Assembly (NCBI GenBank): GCA_965662885.1 | Contig: CBFIJI010000006.1 | Location: forward strand, 1-41,756 | Source: CBFIJI01 sp965662885 | Lineage (GTDB): Bacteria; Bacteroidota; Bacteroidia; Flavobacteriales; Flavobacteriaceae | Reading direction: 5' to 3' | Length of the DNA: 41,756 bases | In this document: one piece after another, positions 25,568 to 34,256 of the stretch | Layout of the letters: each line of letters opens with the position of its first letter | Position numbering within the stretch: the first letter of the stretch is position 1 | The notes under the pieces: model-generated | Told to the model about the DNA's origin: nothing | Seen by the model: only the letters and a program-made list of their open reading frames with translations | Database searches by the model: none | Program-made: the position numbers and the translations under genes

Positions 25568-25999
25568 TTTTTAAAGAATATTATGGAATGGAATGTTGTA
25601 TTGATCAAGGAATTAGATAGTAGGTTTAAATAAAAAATCATCCTGCCTATTGTAAAGGTACTCAAATTCAGTAATCTGCAAGAAGTACTGATACATGTTT
25701 GTCAATAGTACCCGCTAAATACACCCATTAGAACCTAAAATAGATTCATAAAATTATAGTACATTTATTTATGATAAATACTAAGGAATAATTATTGGCG
25801 CGTATTGAAAAAAGTTCTTTTGAATTTTATTCCAGCTTTGATTGGTAGTTAAAGTTTTACTGTTGTCTTTTTCATCATGAATAAAACGTTTTTTTTACTT
25901 AAAAAGCTTATTTGGAGTGGTCATTTACTGCTCCCAATGACCTTAGTGAAAACCTCTTTAGTCGAAAAAAAAATAAACCATCTTTAATTCCCCTAATCA
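25568..25999. other. Gene-poor gap with a weak 36-residue ORF
   Basis: This 432-base AT-rich stretch separates the divergent serine hydrolase and sulfatase genes and must hold both promoters. On the plus strand ATG 25877 to TAA 25985-25987 encodes a hydrophobic 36-residue peptide (MNKTFFLLKKLIWSGHLLLP…) that ends 12 bases before the sulfatase start. It could be a leader peptide, a signal-peptide relic or chance. No tRNA, repeat or strong terminator was seen. Confidence 0.3.
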
Positions 26000-27589
26000 A
26001 TGAAATCAACGCTTAGCTTTTTTTCTCTTTGTGTTATACTACTGTTACAGTATGCCTGCCAAGAACCCCCTCAATCCAAAGACTTAAGCAAACCCCCTAA
26101 TATTATCTTTATCATGTCTGATGACCATGCGGTTAGTGCGGTAAGTGCTTATAAGGATTGGCTGTCGCAAGCTGCACCAACCCCTAATATTGATCGTATT
26201 GCAAAGGAAGGAATGCTGATGCATGCTGCTTACAATACCAACAGCATCTGTGGACCAAGTCGTGCAGCTATTCTTACCGGTAAATACAGCCATATTAACG
26301 GTTTTTTTAAAAATGAAAGTGGGGGAGATTTTGATGGGAGTCAAGAAACGTTCCCGAAAATGTTTCAACGTGGAGGCTACCAAACTGCTGTCATTGGAAA
26401 ATGGCATTTGGGAACAGCCCCAACGGGATTTGATTATTCTAAAGTAATGGTCAATCACGGTGGACAAGGCACCTACTTCAATCCTGTTTTTGTTGAAAAT
26501 GGTAAAGATACTCTTGTGGAAACCAAAAGACATTCCACTGCTCAAATTGCTCATGATGCATTAAAATGGCTAAAGACAGGGAGAGACTACGAAAAGCCCT
26601 TTATGATGATGTATCAATTTAAAGCCCCCCACCGACCTTGGACGCCCAATCCAAAGTTTGATTATCTTTTTTCAAGAGATTTACCGCTGCCCGAAACCTT
26701 TAATGATGACTATAGTGGCCGTTTAGCAGCTTCCCAAAATATGTTGGAAATTGAAAACCATATGAACCGTCGCGACTTAAAAGTACCTCCACCACCAGGG
26801 CTAAGTCAAAAGGAAGAAAATGAATACTACCGCTATGGGAATAATGGGGAGTTTTGGACTCCCAACGATACCCTTCAAGGTGCGGAGCTCAAATACTGGA
26901 AGTATCAACGTTATATCAAAGATTATCTTCGATGTGTGGCGGGTGTTGATCATGCTGTAGGAGAAGTTCTCGACTATTTAAGGGACAATGGCTTAGAAGA
27001 AAACACCATTGTAGTATACACCTCCGACCAAGGGTTCTACCTAGGCGAACACGGCTGGTTTGACAAACGTTGGATGTATGAACCTTCGTTCCGAATGCCT
27101 CTTTTAATTAAGTATCCCAAAAAAATTAAAGCAGGTAGTCACAACGAAAATTTAGTACTCAATATCGATTTTGCCCCCACTCTTTTAGATTTGGCCAATT
27201 TAGATATTCCCGAAGAAATTCAAGGAGAAAGTTTTAAAAATCAATTGTTTGATGAAGCGTACACCCCCAGAGATGCCATCTATTATCATTATTATGAATT
27301 TCCATATTGGCATAAAGTGCAACCCCATTATGGTATCAGAACAAAAAAATACAAATTGATCCATTATTATTACAGTATGGATGAATGGGAGTTGTTTGAT
27401 CTAGAAAACGATAAAAACGAAATGAATAACCTCTACGGAGATCCAGACTATCAACAAGTTGTCACCGCATTGAGAACCAACCTTGTAAAATTGCAGATCA
27501 AATACAAGGATGATATGACTTTGGAAGAAATGAAAGCCATGACGGATATCAAAATCCAACGGGTGTATCAAGAAAATAGTAGAAAATAA
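26000..27589 (+). CDS. Sulfatase lipoprotein, Cys-type (S1 family)
   Basis: A 529-residue lipoprotein (MKSTLSFFSLCVILLLQYAC, Cys20). The alkaline-phosphatase-fold sulfatase domain starts with the metal-binding MSDDHAV (Asp41, Asp42). The signature CGPSRAAILTG has Cys84 in CxPxR, the residue converted to formylglycine. GKWHLG and later TSDQGFYLGEHGW supply further active-site residues. The C-terminal part (about 400-529) resembles the usual subdomain. It should remove sulfate from a sulfated glycan, typical of marine algal or mucin use. No SusC/SusD pair, glycoside hydrolase or maturation enzyme is in the window, so the substrate is unknown. Confidence 0.93.
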   Translation: MKSTLSFFSLCVILLLQYACQEPPQSKDLSKPPNIIFIMSDDHAVSAVSAYKDWLSQAAPTPNIDRIAKEGMLMHAAYNTNSICGPSRAAILTGKYSHINGFFKNESGGDFDGSQETFPKMFQRGGYQTAVIGKWHLGTAPTGFDYSKVMVNHGGQGTYFNPVFVENGKDTLVETKRHSTAQIAHDALKWLKTGRDYEKPFMMMYQFKAPHRPWTPNPKFDYLFSRDLPLPETFNDDYSGRLAASQNMLEIENHMNRRDLKVPPPPGLSQKEENEYYRYGNNGEFWTPNDTLQGAELKYWKYQRYIKDYLRCVAGVDHAVGEVLDYLRDNGLEENTIVVYTSDQGFYLGEHGWFDKRWMYEPSFRMPLLIKYPKKIKAGSHNENLVLNIDFAPTLLDLANLDIPEEIQGESFKNQLFDEAYTPRDAIYYHYYEFPYWHKVQPHYGIRTKKYKLIHYYYSMDEWELFDLENDKNEMNNLYGDPDYQQVVTALRTNLVKLQIKYKDDMTLEEMKAMTDIKIQRVYQENSRK

Positions 27590-27682
27590 AATACATTCCC
27601 AAGCAGCAATTTTTAAGTTCCCCAACCTATTTGTGCTTATTCCTGCTACCAAAGCATTCTATTTTGTACAGCTAGTAAAATA

Positions 27683-28007
27683 GGGGACAAAGAAAAAATA
27701 CGTTTTCTGATTTAAGAAATACTTTTCAACAAGGGTGTTTTTTCCCAATGTCGGCATTTGATCTCCTAGAAGAGAAAAAGCGTTAATTGGTTCTTTTTTT
27801 TTGGCGAAAAAACGGATATACGTTTTTCTATTGTTCTCCACCGTCCTCCCAAAAAACTGAAGTATCTCTTTAATAAGCACCTCCCAGAAAGTGTCTTCTA
27901 GGATTTTATGCTGATAACTACAGGATGGTCTATGCATAATAGAAGTAAGGAACAATACTCCAATTAAAACTATGGCCTAATGGAACAAAAACGTTTGTTT
28001 TGTCCCC
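27683..28007. mobile_element. MITE-like segment with GGGGACAAA inverted ends
   Basis: GGGGACAAA at 27683-27691 is mirrored by TTTGTCCCC at 27999-28007, and each end is flanked by TA (27681-27682, 28008-28009), as in IS630/Tc1-type target duplications. Both ends also carry ACGTTTT a few bases inward. The segment is 325 bp and has no recognisable transposase; a 98-codon minus-strand reading across it does not look like a known protein. It lies in the 526-base gap between the sulfatase and the next serine hydrolase. A non-autonomous element is a reasonable but unproven reading. Confidence 0.4.
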
Positions 28008-28029
28008 TAACTCCTTCGTTCTTTTTATC

Positions 28030-28068
28030 GGCAAGTCCTTTCTATTCACTTGAATAAAAAGACTTGCC
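28030..28068. other. Long hairpin downstream of a serine hydrolase gene
   Basis: GGCAAGTC (28030-28037) pairs with GACTTGCC (28061-28068). The inner bases can extend this through three A-T pairs and ATTC/GAAT to an ACTT loop. It lies 48 bases past the stop of the minus-strand gene at 28116, so it may be its mRNA 3'-end structure, although no T run follows on either strand. Confidence 0.5.
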
Positions 28069-28115
28069 TTCAAGTATGTAAATACTTGTTTATTAATCCC
28101 TTATGTTGTTTACTA

Positions 28116-29369
28116 TTAAGGGATGCTTTGCGTATAAATCTGCTCTTCAAAAGCCTTATAAAGACTGAAAGAAGCTTCGTCGTTAAATGGAAGGTATTGG
28201 GTGAAATAGACCAATGCCAGTTCCTTTTCTGGGTCAATGGTATAGTAGGAATTAAAGATTCCAGCCCAATAGCCTGCTCCTTGTGGTCGAATGCTTTCTT
28301 CTGGGTTACTTTCTATGGCCCAAGCCAAGCTAAAATTGTCTTTAGGATCAAGAAAGCTATAGGTTGTGTTATCGGTACTAACAATTTTACTTTCTACCGC
28401 TTCCCATTGGGTTGTAAAACCTTCCAATTGTGGTTGCATCATTGCAGTAACCGTTGCTTCTTGAAGTAAAGTAGCCCCTTTCCATGTTCCTTTGTTTAAA
28501 AGGCAAAGAAGAAAGGTAGCATAATCTTTTGCGGAGCTTTTTAAACCACCACCACCATAAAAACTTTTGGCTTCCGGTTGCCTCCGCCAAGTTAGGTCTT
28601 CTGTAATCTCGCCACTAATTGGGTCTTTAAGACCTACAGAAGCTTTGCGTTTCAACTGTTCCGGATTGAGATTAAATGCCGTACTGTTCATTCCTAAAGG
28701 TTGAAAAATATGGGTAGAAAAATAGCTTTCCAAATCTTGACCAGACAGGCGTTCTACCAAACGCCCAACAATTCCAAGGTTTCTTCCATACATCCACTGT
28801 GTTCCAGCTTCAAATACACGTCGTGGTTGGGTACCAAACGCCCAATCATAGGTTCCTTGGGCCACCACATCTGGTGCAGGCCAATACTCTTCTTCGATAT
28901 TGTTATTTAAAGAGTTTGCTATCACCTTACTAGAAAACCAATACCCCAAACCTGAGGTATGGGTCAATAGTTGCCTAAGGGTAATTACATTTTCCGCTGG
29001 GTGTGTTTTACCCTCAGCGTCCAAGATGGGTAGGGCAGTTAATTCTGGCATCAAACGGTCAAGAGGTTCGTCTAGTGTCAGGAGCCCTTGTTCTACCAGT
29101 TGTAATATGGCCACCGTAGTGATAGCTTTGGTCATGGAAGCTATATCAAAAATGGTATTTTCATTGATGGGATCTGGTTGATCCCATTGTGCTGGACCAA
29201 AGCTAAAAAATTCCATATCGCCTTCTTTGGTGATTTTTCCCATCACCACTGCAGGGACTTTACTTTCTTTAAACTTTTGTTCTAGCTGTTGTGCCATGCT
29301 TTTGTCGACAGCTGTTTCTTGGCACGAGAAACAGAATAAAAGGCCTAATAATACTCCTAAGTACTTCAT
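28116..29369 (-). CDS. Serine hydrolase lipoprotein, beta-lactamase family
   Basis: A 417-residue protein with a lipoprotein signal (MKYLGVLLGLLFCFSC, Cys16). SxxK is SMTK (78-81, in DIASMTKAIT). The second motif is YGRN in WMYGRNLGIVGRL, and the conserved LLTHTSGLGYWF and GGGGLKSSAKDYATF are present. It belongs to the class C beta-lactamase/EstB group of esterases and peptidases, anchored in the envelope. It follows the serine hydrolase at 29390 on the same strand by 20 bases, so the two are likely one operon of related enzymes. Confidence 0.9.
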   Translation of the reverse strand: MKYLGVLLGLLFCFSCQETAVDKSMAQQLEQKFKESKVPAVVMGKITKEGDMEFFSFGPAQWDQPDPINENTIFDIASMTKAITTVAILQLVEQGLLTLDEPLDRLMPELTALPILDAEGKTHPAENVITLRQLLTHTSGLGYWFSSKVIANSLNNNIEEEYWPAPDVVAQGTYDWAFGTQPRRVFEAGTQWMYGRNLGIVGRLVERLSGQDLESYFSTHIFQPLGMNSTAFNLNPEQLKRKASVGLKDPISGEITEDLTWRRQPEAKSFYGGGGLKSSAKDYATFLLCLLNKGTWKGATLLQEATVTAMMQPQLEGFTTQWEAVESKIVSTDNTTYSFLDPKDNFSLAWAIESNPEESIRPQGAGYWAGIFNSYYTIDPEKELALVYFTQYLPFNDEASFSLYKAFEEQIYTQSIP

Positions 29370-29389
29370 TGATGAATGGTTTTTATGGT

Positions 29390-30667
29390 TTAGTTTTCGT
29401 TTATAGTGTTTAGCGCTTGGTAGGTGGCTACTTTTAAATCACCTCTGAGGTTCCATGGAGAACTCATCAATTGAATCATGGAAACAACAACAATTTCTTC
29501 TACAGGGTCAATCCAAAAAACGGTTCCAGCAGCACCCCCCCAGTTATATTCCCCAGAGCTTCCTACAACTCCTTGTGCGGTGGCATCGGTCATGATTCCA
29601 AAACCTAGACCAAATCCAAAACCATCTCTCCCACTGTCTGGAGTAATGTTTTCTCCACTACCGCCTTTGGTGATACTGGCATCCAAATGGTTTTTGGTCA
29701 TAAATTGAAGGGTTTTTGGTCCAATAATTCGTTGGCCATTTAATTCCCCTCCATTGCGAAGACATTCGGAAAACAGCATATAGTCCATTGCGGTGGAAAC
29801 CAATCCCCCACCTCCAGAATACAGAGAGACGTCATAATAGTCGCTCATTGCACTGTCTTCTATTTGGGTAATCGTTACTGGCTTTTTAGTCTGATAATCA
29901 AAATAGTGATTGGGTAAAAAACGGTCTTTTTTATCTTGTGGAACTTCAAAGAAAGTATCCTTCATTCCCAAGGGTTTAAAGATGTGGTTGTAAAAATATT
30001 CTGCTAAATTTTCTCCTGATAGACGCTCCACAATTAGACCTGTAAGATCCACAGCAATGGAATAATGCCATTTTGATCCGGGTTCAAATTTTAAAGGGAG
30101 GGCAGCAATTTTTTCGGTAAAGTGATCCAAGTCGGTACTTTCCCACAATTTAGCGTCTCCATATTTCTGATCAACAGGATCTTTAGGATTAAATCCATAG
30201 GAAAATCCAGCCGTATGGGTCAACAACTGTTGCATGGTCATTTTCTTTTTTACTGGGACCAATTCTCCTTCTTCATTTAAATAATCAAGGGATTTAAGTT
30301 CTGGAATATACTTTTCTACAGGGTCATCTAAATGAAATTTACCTTGTTCATATAGTTGCATAGCTGCAATGGCTGTAATGGGTTTGGTCATGGAATAAAT
30401 ACGAAATAAATCGTCTTTTTTAACTGGCTTGGTGTCATCCATACTACGGCTACCAAAAGCATCAAAATAGACAATCTTTCCATTTCTAGCGACCATAGTA
30501 ACAATACTAGCCACTCGGTCATTGTCTACATACGCTTGTGAAAGTTCGCTGATCCGCTGCAAACGGTCGGTTGACATCCCAACCTCTTCGGCGGGAACAT
30601 TGGGTAATTGTGCGTTTAAGGTTCCTACTAGAAAAAGAGAAACGAAGGCATTAAAAATAATTTTCAT
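29390..30667 (-). CDS. Secreted serine hydrolase, EstB/beta-lactamase family
   Basis: A 425-residue protein with a Sec signal (MKIIFNAFVSLFLVGTLNAQ). SxxK is SMTK (92-95, in YSMTKPITA). The second motif is YSIAVDLTG, and the third is WGG in EYNWGGAAGT, the form seen in EstB-type esterases. LLTHTAGFSYGF is the usual conserved patch. It probably hydrolyses esters rather than beta-lactams. It is the first gene of a pair with the lipoprotein hydrolase at 28116 and resembles it in layout, which suggests old duplication, although the two differ in anchoring and in the second and third motifs. Confidence 0.9.
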   Translation of the reverse strand: MKIIFNAFVSLFLVGTLNAQLPNVPAEEVGMSTDRLQRISELSQAYVDNDRVASIVTMVARNGKIVYFDAFGSRSMDDTKPVKKDDLFRIYSMTKPITAIAAMQLYEQGKFHLDDPVEKYIPELKSLDYLNEEGELVPVKKKMTMQQLLTHTAGFSYGFNPKDPVDQKYGDAKLWESTDLDHFTEKIAALPLKFEPGSKWHYSIAVDLTGLIVERLSGENLAEYFYNHIFKPLGMKDTFFEVPQDKKDRFLPNHYFDYQTKKPVTITQIEDSAMSDYYDVSLYSGGGGLVSTAMDYMLFSECLRNGGELNGQRIIGPKTLQFMTKNHLDASITKGGSGENITPDSGRDGFGFGLGFGIMTDATAQGVVGSSGEYNWGGAAGTVFWIDPVEEIVVVSMIQLMSSPWNLRGDLKVATYQALNTINEN

Positions 30668-30792
30668 CTGATTTTAGATTTAAATTTAAAATAGTGTATC
30701 GAGAGTTTTCAAAATATGGATAATAGTAAATGTATAAAAAAATCCATTGAGAAATATTTTCCTTTTCTACCTTTTGCCTAATTATTAATCCT

Positions 30793-31929
30793 TTAGGGGT
30801 TTTTATTTAAGGTTTTTTGATACGTTTTTATGGTTTGATTGGCTGTGGTTTTTGGGGAAAAATGGGCGGTGGCATAGGTGTATCCTTTACTCATCATCTG
30901 TTCTCTTAAAGAACTGTCAGAAAGCACGTTTGTTATTGCAGCCGCCCATGCTTTGGCATTGTGGGGGGCAATGTATTGGCTGTGGGGACCACCTGCCTCG
31001 GGTAGAGAGGAAGTTTTTGCAGCAATTACTGGGGTTTTACAAAGTAAAGCCTCTGCAACCGGCAACCCAAAACCTTCATACAGGGAGGGATATACTAAAA
31101 GTTCCGCATTTTGATAAAGACTTTTTAAAATGCGATTGTCTTTAAGGTTTTCAATCCAATAAACCATACTAGAAAGCCCTTGCTTTTGAATTAAGGCTTT
31201 TATCTTGTCTTTATATTTTTTCCCTTTGCCTACAATAACCAATGGGAGTTGGAAGTCTTTTTTTAAATAGGCATATGCCTCAATAATAATTTCAAGATTT
31301 TTACGTCGCTCCACCGTTCCAACAGAAAGTAGGAAGCGTGACGGGATTTTAAACTGTTGAAAGTCGCTGATGGAAGCAGCTTCTTCTTTTTCAAAAAATA
31401 GCGGGGAACAACTCTGGTAAACAACATCAATTTTATCTGCTTGAATTCCGTAAAACTTGATGATGTCTTTTTTGGTATGCTCACTAATGGCGATGATGCG
31501 ATCGGCGGTTTTACAGCTGTGTTGACATTTGAGATTAAAAATCCATCGGTCTATCGGGGGATAGGTGTTGGGATAAACATTAAAAATCAAATCGTGGATG
31601 GTAACTATGGTCCGTATTGGCGTTTGTTGCATGTTTAATGGGATTTCATGGCTTAATCCATGATAGAGGTCCAGTTGGTCTTTTTTAAGTTGTTTAATCA
31701 TAGAACACCACCTCCACCAACTTTTAAAACGGGTATTCGGTTGATGAGTAGTATAGTCGGGATGTTGTTCAAAAAAATGAGTATATGGGGAGTCTTTGAT
31801 CTTGGGCGTATATAAATAGTAATCATTTTCCGGATGGTAGTGTTGGAGGTTTATCAATAGGCTTCTACTGTAGTTGCCTAAACCTGTAAAGTTGCCGTAG
31901 AGTCTTTTGGCATCATATCCTATTTTCAT
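30793..31929 (-). CDS. Glycosyltransferase family 4 protein
   Basis: A 378-residue GT-B glycosyltransferase. The N-terminal half begins MKIGYDAKRLYGNFTGLGNYS, a donor/acceptor-binding loop seen in mannosyltransferase-like GT4 enzymes. The C-terminal Rossmann domain has LLSVGTVERRKNLEIIIEAY and the E-x7-E motif EGFGLPVAE (Glu285, Glu293). It would transfer a sugar from a nucleotide sugar to a cell-surface glycan. There are no other glycan genes beside it. It lies 125 bases from the serine hydrolase pair and may be transcribed separately. Confidence 0.9.
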   Translation of the reverse strand: MKIGYDAKRLYGNFTGLGNYSRSLLINLQHYHPENDYYLYTPKIKDSPYTHFFEQHPDYTTHQPNTRFKSWWRWCSMIKQLKKDQLDLYHGLSHEIPLNMQQTPIRTIVTIHDLIFNVYPNTYPPIDRWIFNLKCQHSCKTADRIIAISEHTKKDIIKFYGIQADKIDVVYQSCSPLFFEKEEAASISDFQQFKIPSRFLLSVGTVERRKNLEIIIEAYAYLKKDFQLPLVIVGKGKKYKDKIKALIQKQGLSSMVYWIENLKDNRILKSLYQNAELLVYPSLYEGFGLPVAEALLCKTPVIAAKTSSLPEAGGPHSQYIAPHNAKAWAAAITNVLSDSSLREQMMSKGYTYATAHFSPKTTANQTIKTYQKTLNKNP

Positions 31930-32073
31930 ATGGAGTTGGGGTATTGAGTTGTATGAAGATTAAAATAAGGTTGTTTGTAAGTGGAATTAATAGCGACTAT
32001 CATTCATTGAATGAAAATACATTACAGTGTCTCAGAGCGATTAACCACAACAACATTAAAGTAGTTCTCGGGT

Positions 32074-32190
32074 TTAAACAACCTCTATTTCTCTAGGTTT
32101 AAAGTGTTTTACAGGATTGTTGCGTTCTTCATGATCCGTTTTGATACGGTAGCGTAGCGCTTGGTTGATGTGTTTGATTGGGGTGATCAT
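32074..32190 (-). CDS. Possible 38-residue small protein
   Basis: ATG at 32190 opens a frame to TAA (32074-32076): MITPIKHINQALRYRIKTD…REIEVV. It is rich in charged residues, looks more protein-like than the surrounding frames, and has no signal or membrane segment. It is not recognised. It sits at the edge of a gene-poor stretch (31930-32575) that otherwise contains only repeats and a terminator, so it could be a gene remnant. Confidence 0.35.
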   Translation of the reverse strand: MITPIKHINQALRYRIKTDHEERNNPVKHFKPREIEVV

Positions 32191-32390
32191 ATCGATTTTA
32201 AATTATAGAATCGTTTTTTGTTCGCTTGAAAAGCTCCCGCCAAGCTCAACCATTCTTATAATGCATGATAAAGCATTCTGTAGGTCAGTGGAGCGATTGG
32301 AGCACTTAAATCGAAGATACAAAATATATCCATGGACGGTTTTTGAGGACTTCCATCTTTTGTTAAGAAAGTAGCGTTTTCTTCGCACCT

Positions 32391-32414
32391 TCGTCCCTTC
32401 GTCCCTTCGTCCCT
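32391..32414 (+). repeat. 8-bp tandem repeat (TCGTCCCT)x3
   Basis: Three perfect copies of TCGTCCCT run head to tail and lead directly into TTCGACTGGCTCAGGG, an imperfect palindrome of the kind repeated in many Bacteroidota genomes (the CCTTCGAC…GAGC…AGGG type). The array looks like an expanded arm of such a REP-like element. Confidence 0.85.
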
Positions 32415-32422
32415 TCGACTGG

Positions 32423-32457
32423 CTCAGGGCTCAGGGCTCAGGGCTCAGGGCTCTGGG
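32423..32457 (+). repeat. 7-bp tandem repeat (CTCAGGG)x4 with G-quadruplex pattern
   Basis: Four perfect CTCAGGG units plus a variant CTCTGGG place five GGG runs at 32427, 32434, 32441, 32448 and 32455, each 4 bases apart. This meets the standard G3N1-7 quadruplex pattern on the plus strand, unusual in such an AT-rich setting. It lies between the REP-like 8-mers and the terminator of the lipoprotein gene at 32576. Confidence 0.88.
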
Positions 32458-32513
32458 AACTCAATAAACTCAAAAGCACACGTATTAAATGCTCGTGCGA
32501 ACAGCGAACATTT

Positions 32514-32543
32514 AAAAAAAACAACCCGCCTGTTGGCGGGTTG
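32514..32543 (-). terminator. Rho-independent terminator after the barrel/lipoprotein pair
   Basis: CAACCCGCC (32522-32530) and GGCGGGTTG (32535-32543) form a perfect 9-bp GC-rich stem with a TGTT loop. Eight T follow on the minus strand (32514-32521). It lies 33 bases past the stop of the lipoprotein gene and is the strongest terminator in the window. Confidence 0.9.
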
Positions 32544-32575
32544 TTAAATTTATACAGAAAGGATTAAATCAATGA

Positions 32576-34255
32576 TTAATTAAAAACGCACTCCCCTTCT
32601 GCAAAGCTTACATTTATATCAATATCAACTTCTGAGCTTGATACTTCTGTGTATTCGTATGTAATTGTGTCTAGCGAGGGGTTATCGGCTTTTAAATCTG
32701 TAATTAATTGGTCAATAATTGCTTCATTAAACGACGATGTAAATTCAAAGAAGAATTCTTTTTCGTCAAAATCCCCTTTGATACTGTAGGTAGTGTCTGG
32801 AGTTAAAAATAAGGAAGCACTTCCCGATTCAAAAGTAAAGTATTCCCAAGCTGACTCAGGTGCATCTTGTTGTTTGATTCTACCAAGTACCGTTGGCATC
32901 ACGGCAATGACTTCTCCTGAGCAAGTAAATCTTGCCGAAAGGTTATACTTTTTTAAAGTACTGGGAGTTGTAGCAGTAGAATTATAGTTTTGAGAGCAAC
33001 CCTCCAATTCAATTTCATTGGGTTCAAAGTCAAATTGTGCTGTGTCTTCAATGACAAGGATGTTTGGATAATTTTGATCAAAAGAAAATTCTCCTGTACT
33101 GAAGGTATTCACTCCTTCGGAGATAGCAACCGTTTGACTGACTTTAAGTGCGCCGTTATTAAATAGTTTAAATTTAGCGGTAGCACCGTCTGCTCCTTCT
33201 GGCATGTTTAAAGTTACCGTGCTTCCCGCAAGACAAACCGCATAATCCAAGGAACGTTCTCCAAGTCCAATGTAGTTTAGTTTTGCGCCTTGTGGAATAA
33301 TAATTTCTGTACCGGTACCAAGACTTGACTCTGTGTACGAATAATCATAGTTCGTTGAATACTGACTTAAATATTGGTTAATTTGACCATCGCTGTCCAA
33401 AGCCAAAGTATAGTCTTGAATTGTTGATCCACTCGAAACCGTATAACTTACAATAAGAACATACTCATTTTGAATAACCGCTTGATTGGGTTGGAGTGTG
33501 ACGGCAACGTCCGACGCAATTGATGCGTTATAACTAGATGTAGAGGCTATTTTATTAAATCCGTAATAAACACTATTTGTTTGTGTTGCAGCTTCTCTAT
33601 CTAAAGATGGGAAGTAACTTGTCAAAGAGGTTCCTGATGAGGTGTATTTATTGTTTTCGTAATTTAACAAGAGTTCATTTCCTTGAGAGCTAACAATTGG
33701 AAGATTACCGTTTTGAATTGCCACTCCATCTGCATAAACATCATATTCAGAAGTGTTTGGTTTAAAAAGAAGTTCATCGAATAGGTCCTCCAATAAGTCT
33801 TCAATTTCTTGTTGGCGATAAATCACTAATGAAATAAAATGATCCCCTTTATCATAAATTTCAACTTCTGAATTCGCACTTAAAAGTGAATTGTTGGTGG
33901 CTTCAATTTTTAATTGAAGCGGGTCTGCGTCGGAAATATTTTGATTGGGGTCAACAGAGAACGTTAACGTACCATCGTTTACCGTAAATTCATTGGTTAG
34001 CTTACCCTTTAGATTGATAATGGGCTTGTTAGCATAAACTGTAATGTTTAAACGTTCATCAATGGGCAAACCTGTTTCAACATCCACCAATTCCAAATTG
34101 ATTTTGGTGTCTAGAAAATTTAAATCAGCTATGACAAGTGGAATTTCGATTCCTTCATCATCTTTAAGGACATTATTAATGTCACAAGACGCTGTCACCA
34201 AAAGGAGACTGCTGACGATGAAAATTTTGATTGATTGGAAGTGGGTTTTTATCAT
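32576..34255 (-). CDS. Large surface lipoprotein of unrecognised family
   Basis: A 559-residue lipoprotein (MIKTHFQSIKIFIVSSLLLVTASC, Cys24). The mature protein is acidic and beta-rich with many Thr, Ser and Asn. It opens with a strand-rich module (about 40-135, VIADLNFLDTKINLELVDVETGLPI…INLKG) resembling Ig/carboxypeptidase-regulatory-like folds, then long stretches of repeated strand patterns with few cysteines. There is no enzyme motif. It is probably an adhesin-like or structural surface protein. The barrel protein gene at 34257 ends 1 base before its start, so the two are co-transcribed and may work together. The terminator at 32514 ends the unit. Confidence 0.8.
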   Translation of the reverse strand: MIKTHFQSIKIFIVSSLLLVTASCDINNVLKDDEGIEIPLVIADLNFLDTKINLELVDVETGLPIDERLNITVYANKPIINLKGKLTNEFTVNDGTLTFSVDPNQNISDADPLQLKIEATNNSLLSANSEVEIYDKGDHFISLVIYRQQEIEDLLEDLFDELLFKPNTSEYDVYADGVAIQNGNLPIVSSQGNELLLNYENNKYTSSGTSLTSYFPSLDREAATQTNSVYYGFNKIASTSSYNASIASDVAVTLQPNQAVIQNEYVLIVSYTVSSGSTIQDYTLALDSDGQINQYLSQYSTNYDYSYTESSLGTGTEIIIPQGAKLNYIGLGERSLDYAVCLAGSTVTLNMPEGADGATAKFKLFNNGALKVSQTVAISEGVNTFSTGEFSFDQNYPNILVIEDTAQFDFEPNEIELEGCSQNYNSTATTPSTLKKYNLSARFTCSGEVIAVMPTVLGRIKQQDAPESAWEYFTFESGSASLFLTPDTTYSIKGDFDEKEFFFEFTSSFNEAIIDQLITDLKADNPSLDTITYEYTEVSSSEVDIDINVSFAEGECVFN

Positions 34256-34256
34256 T

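Noticed and set aside
27659..27955. Minus-strand 98-codon frame across the MITE-like segment
   Set aside because: No signal, domain or transposase motif is visible, and the frame crosses the left end of the inverted repeat, so it looks like chance.
28050..28469. Plus-strand 139-codon frame
   Set aside because: Most of it is antisense to the serine hydrolase at 28116, and it has no recognisable domain.
32391..32457. Tandem repeats as a CRISPR array
   Set aside because: Units are 7-8 bases with no spacers, and no cas genes are present.
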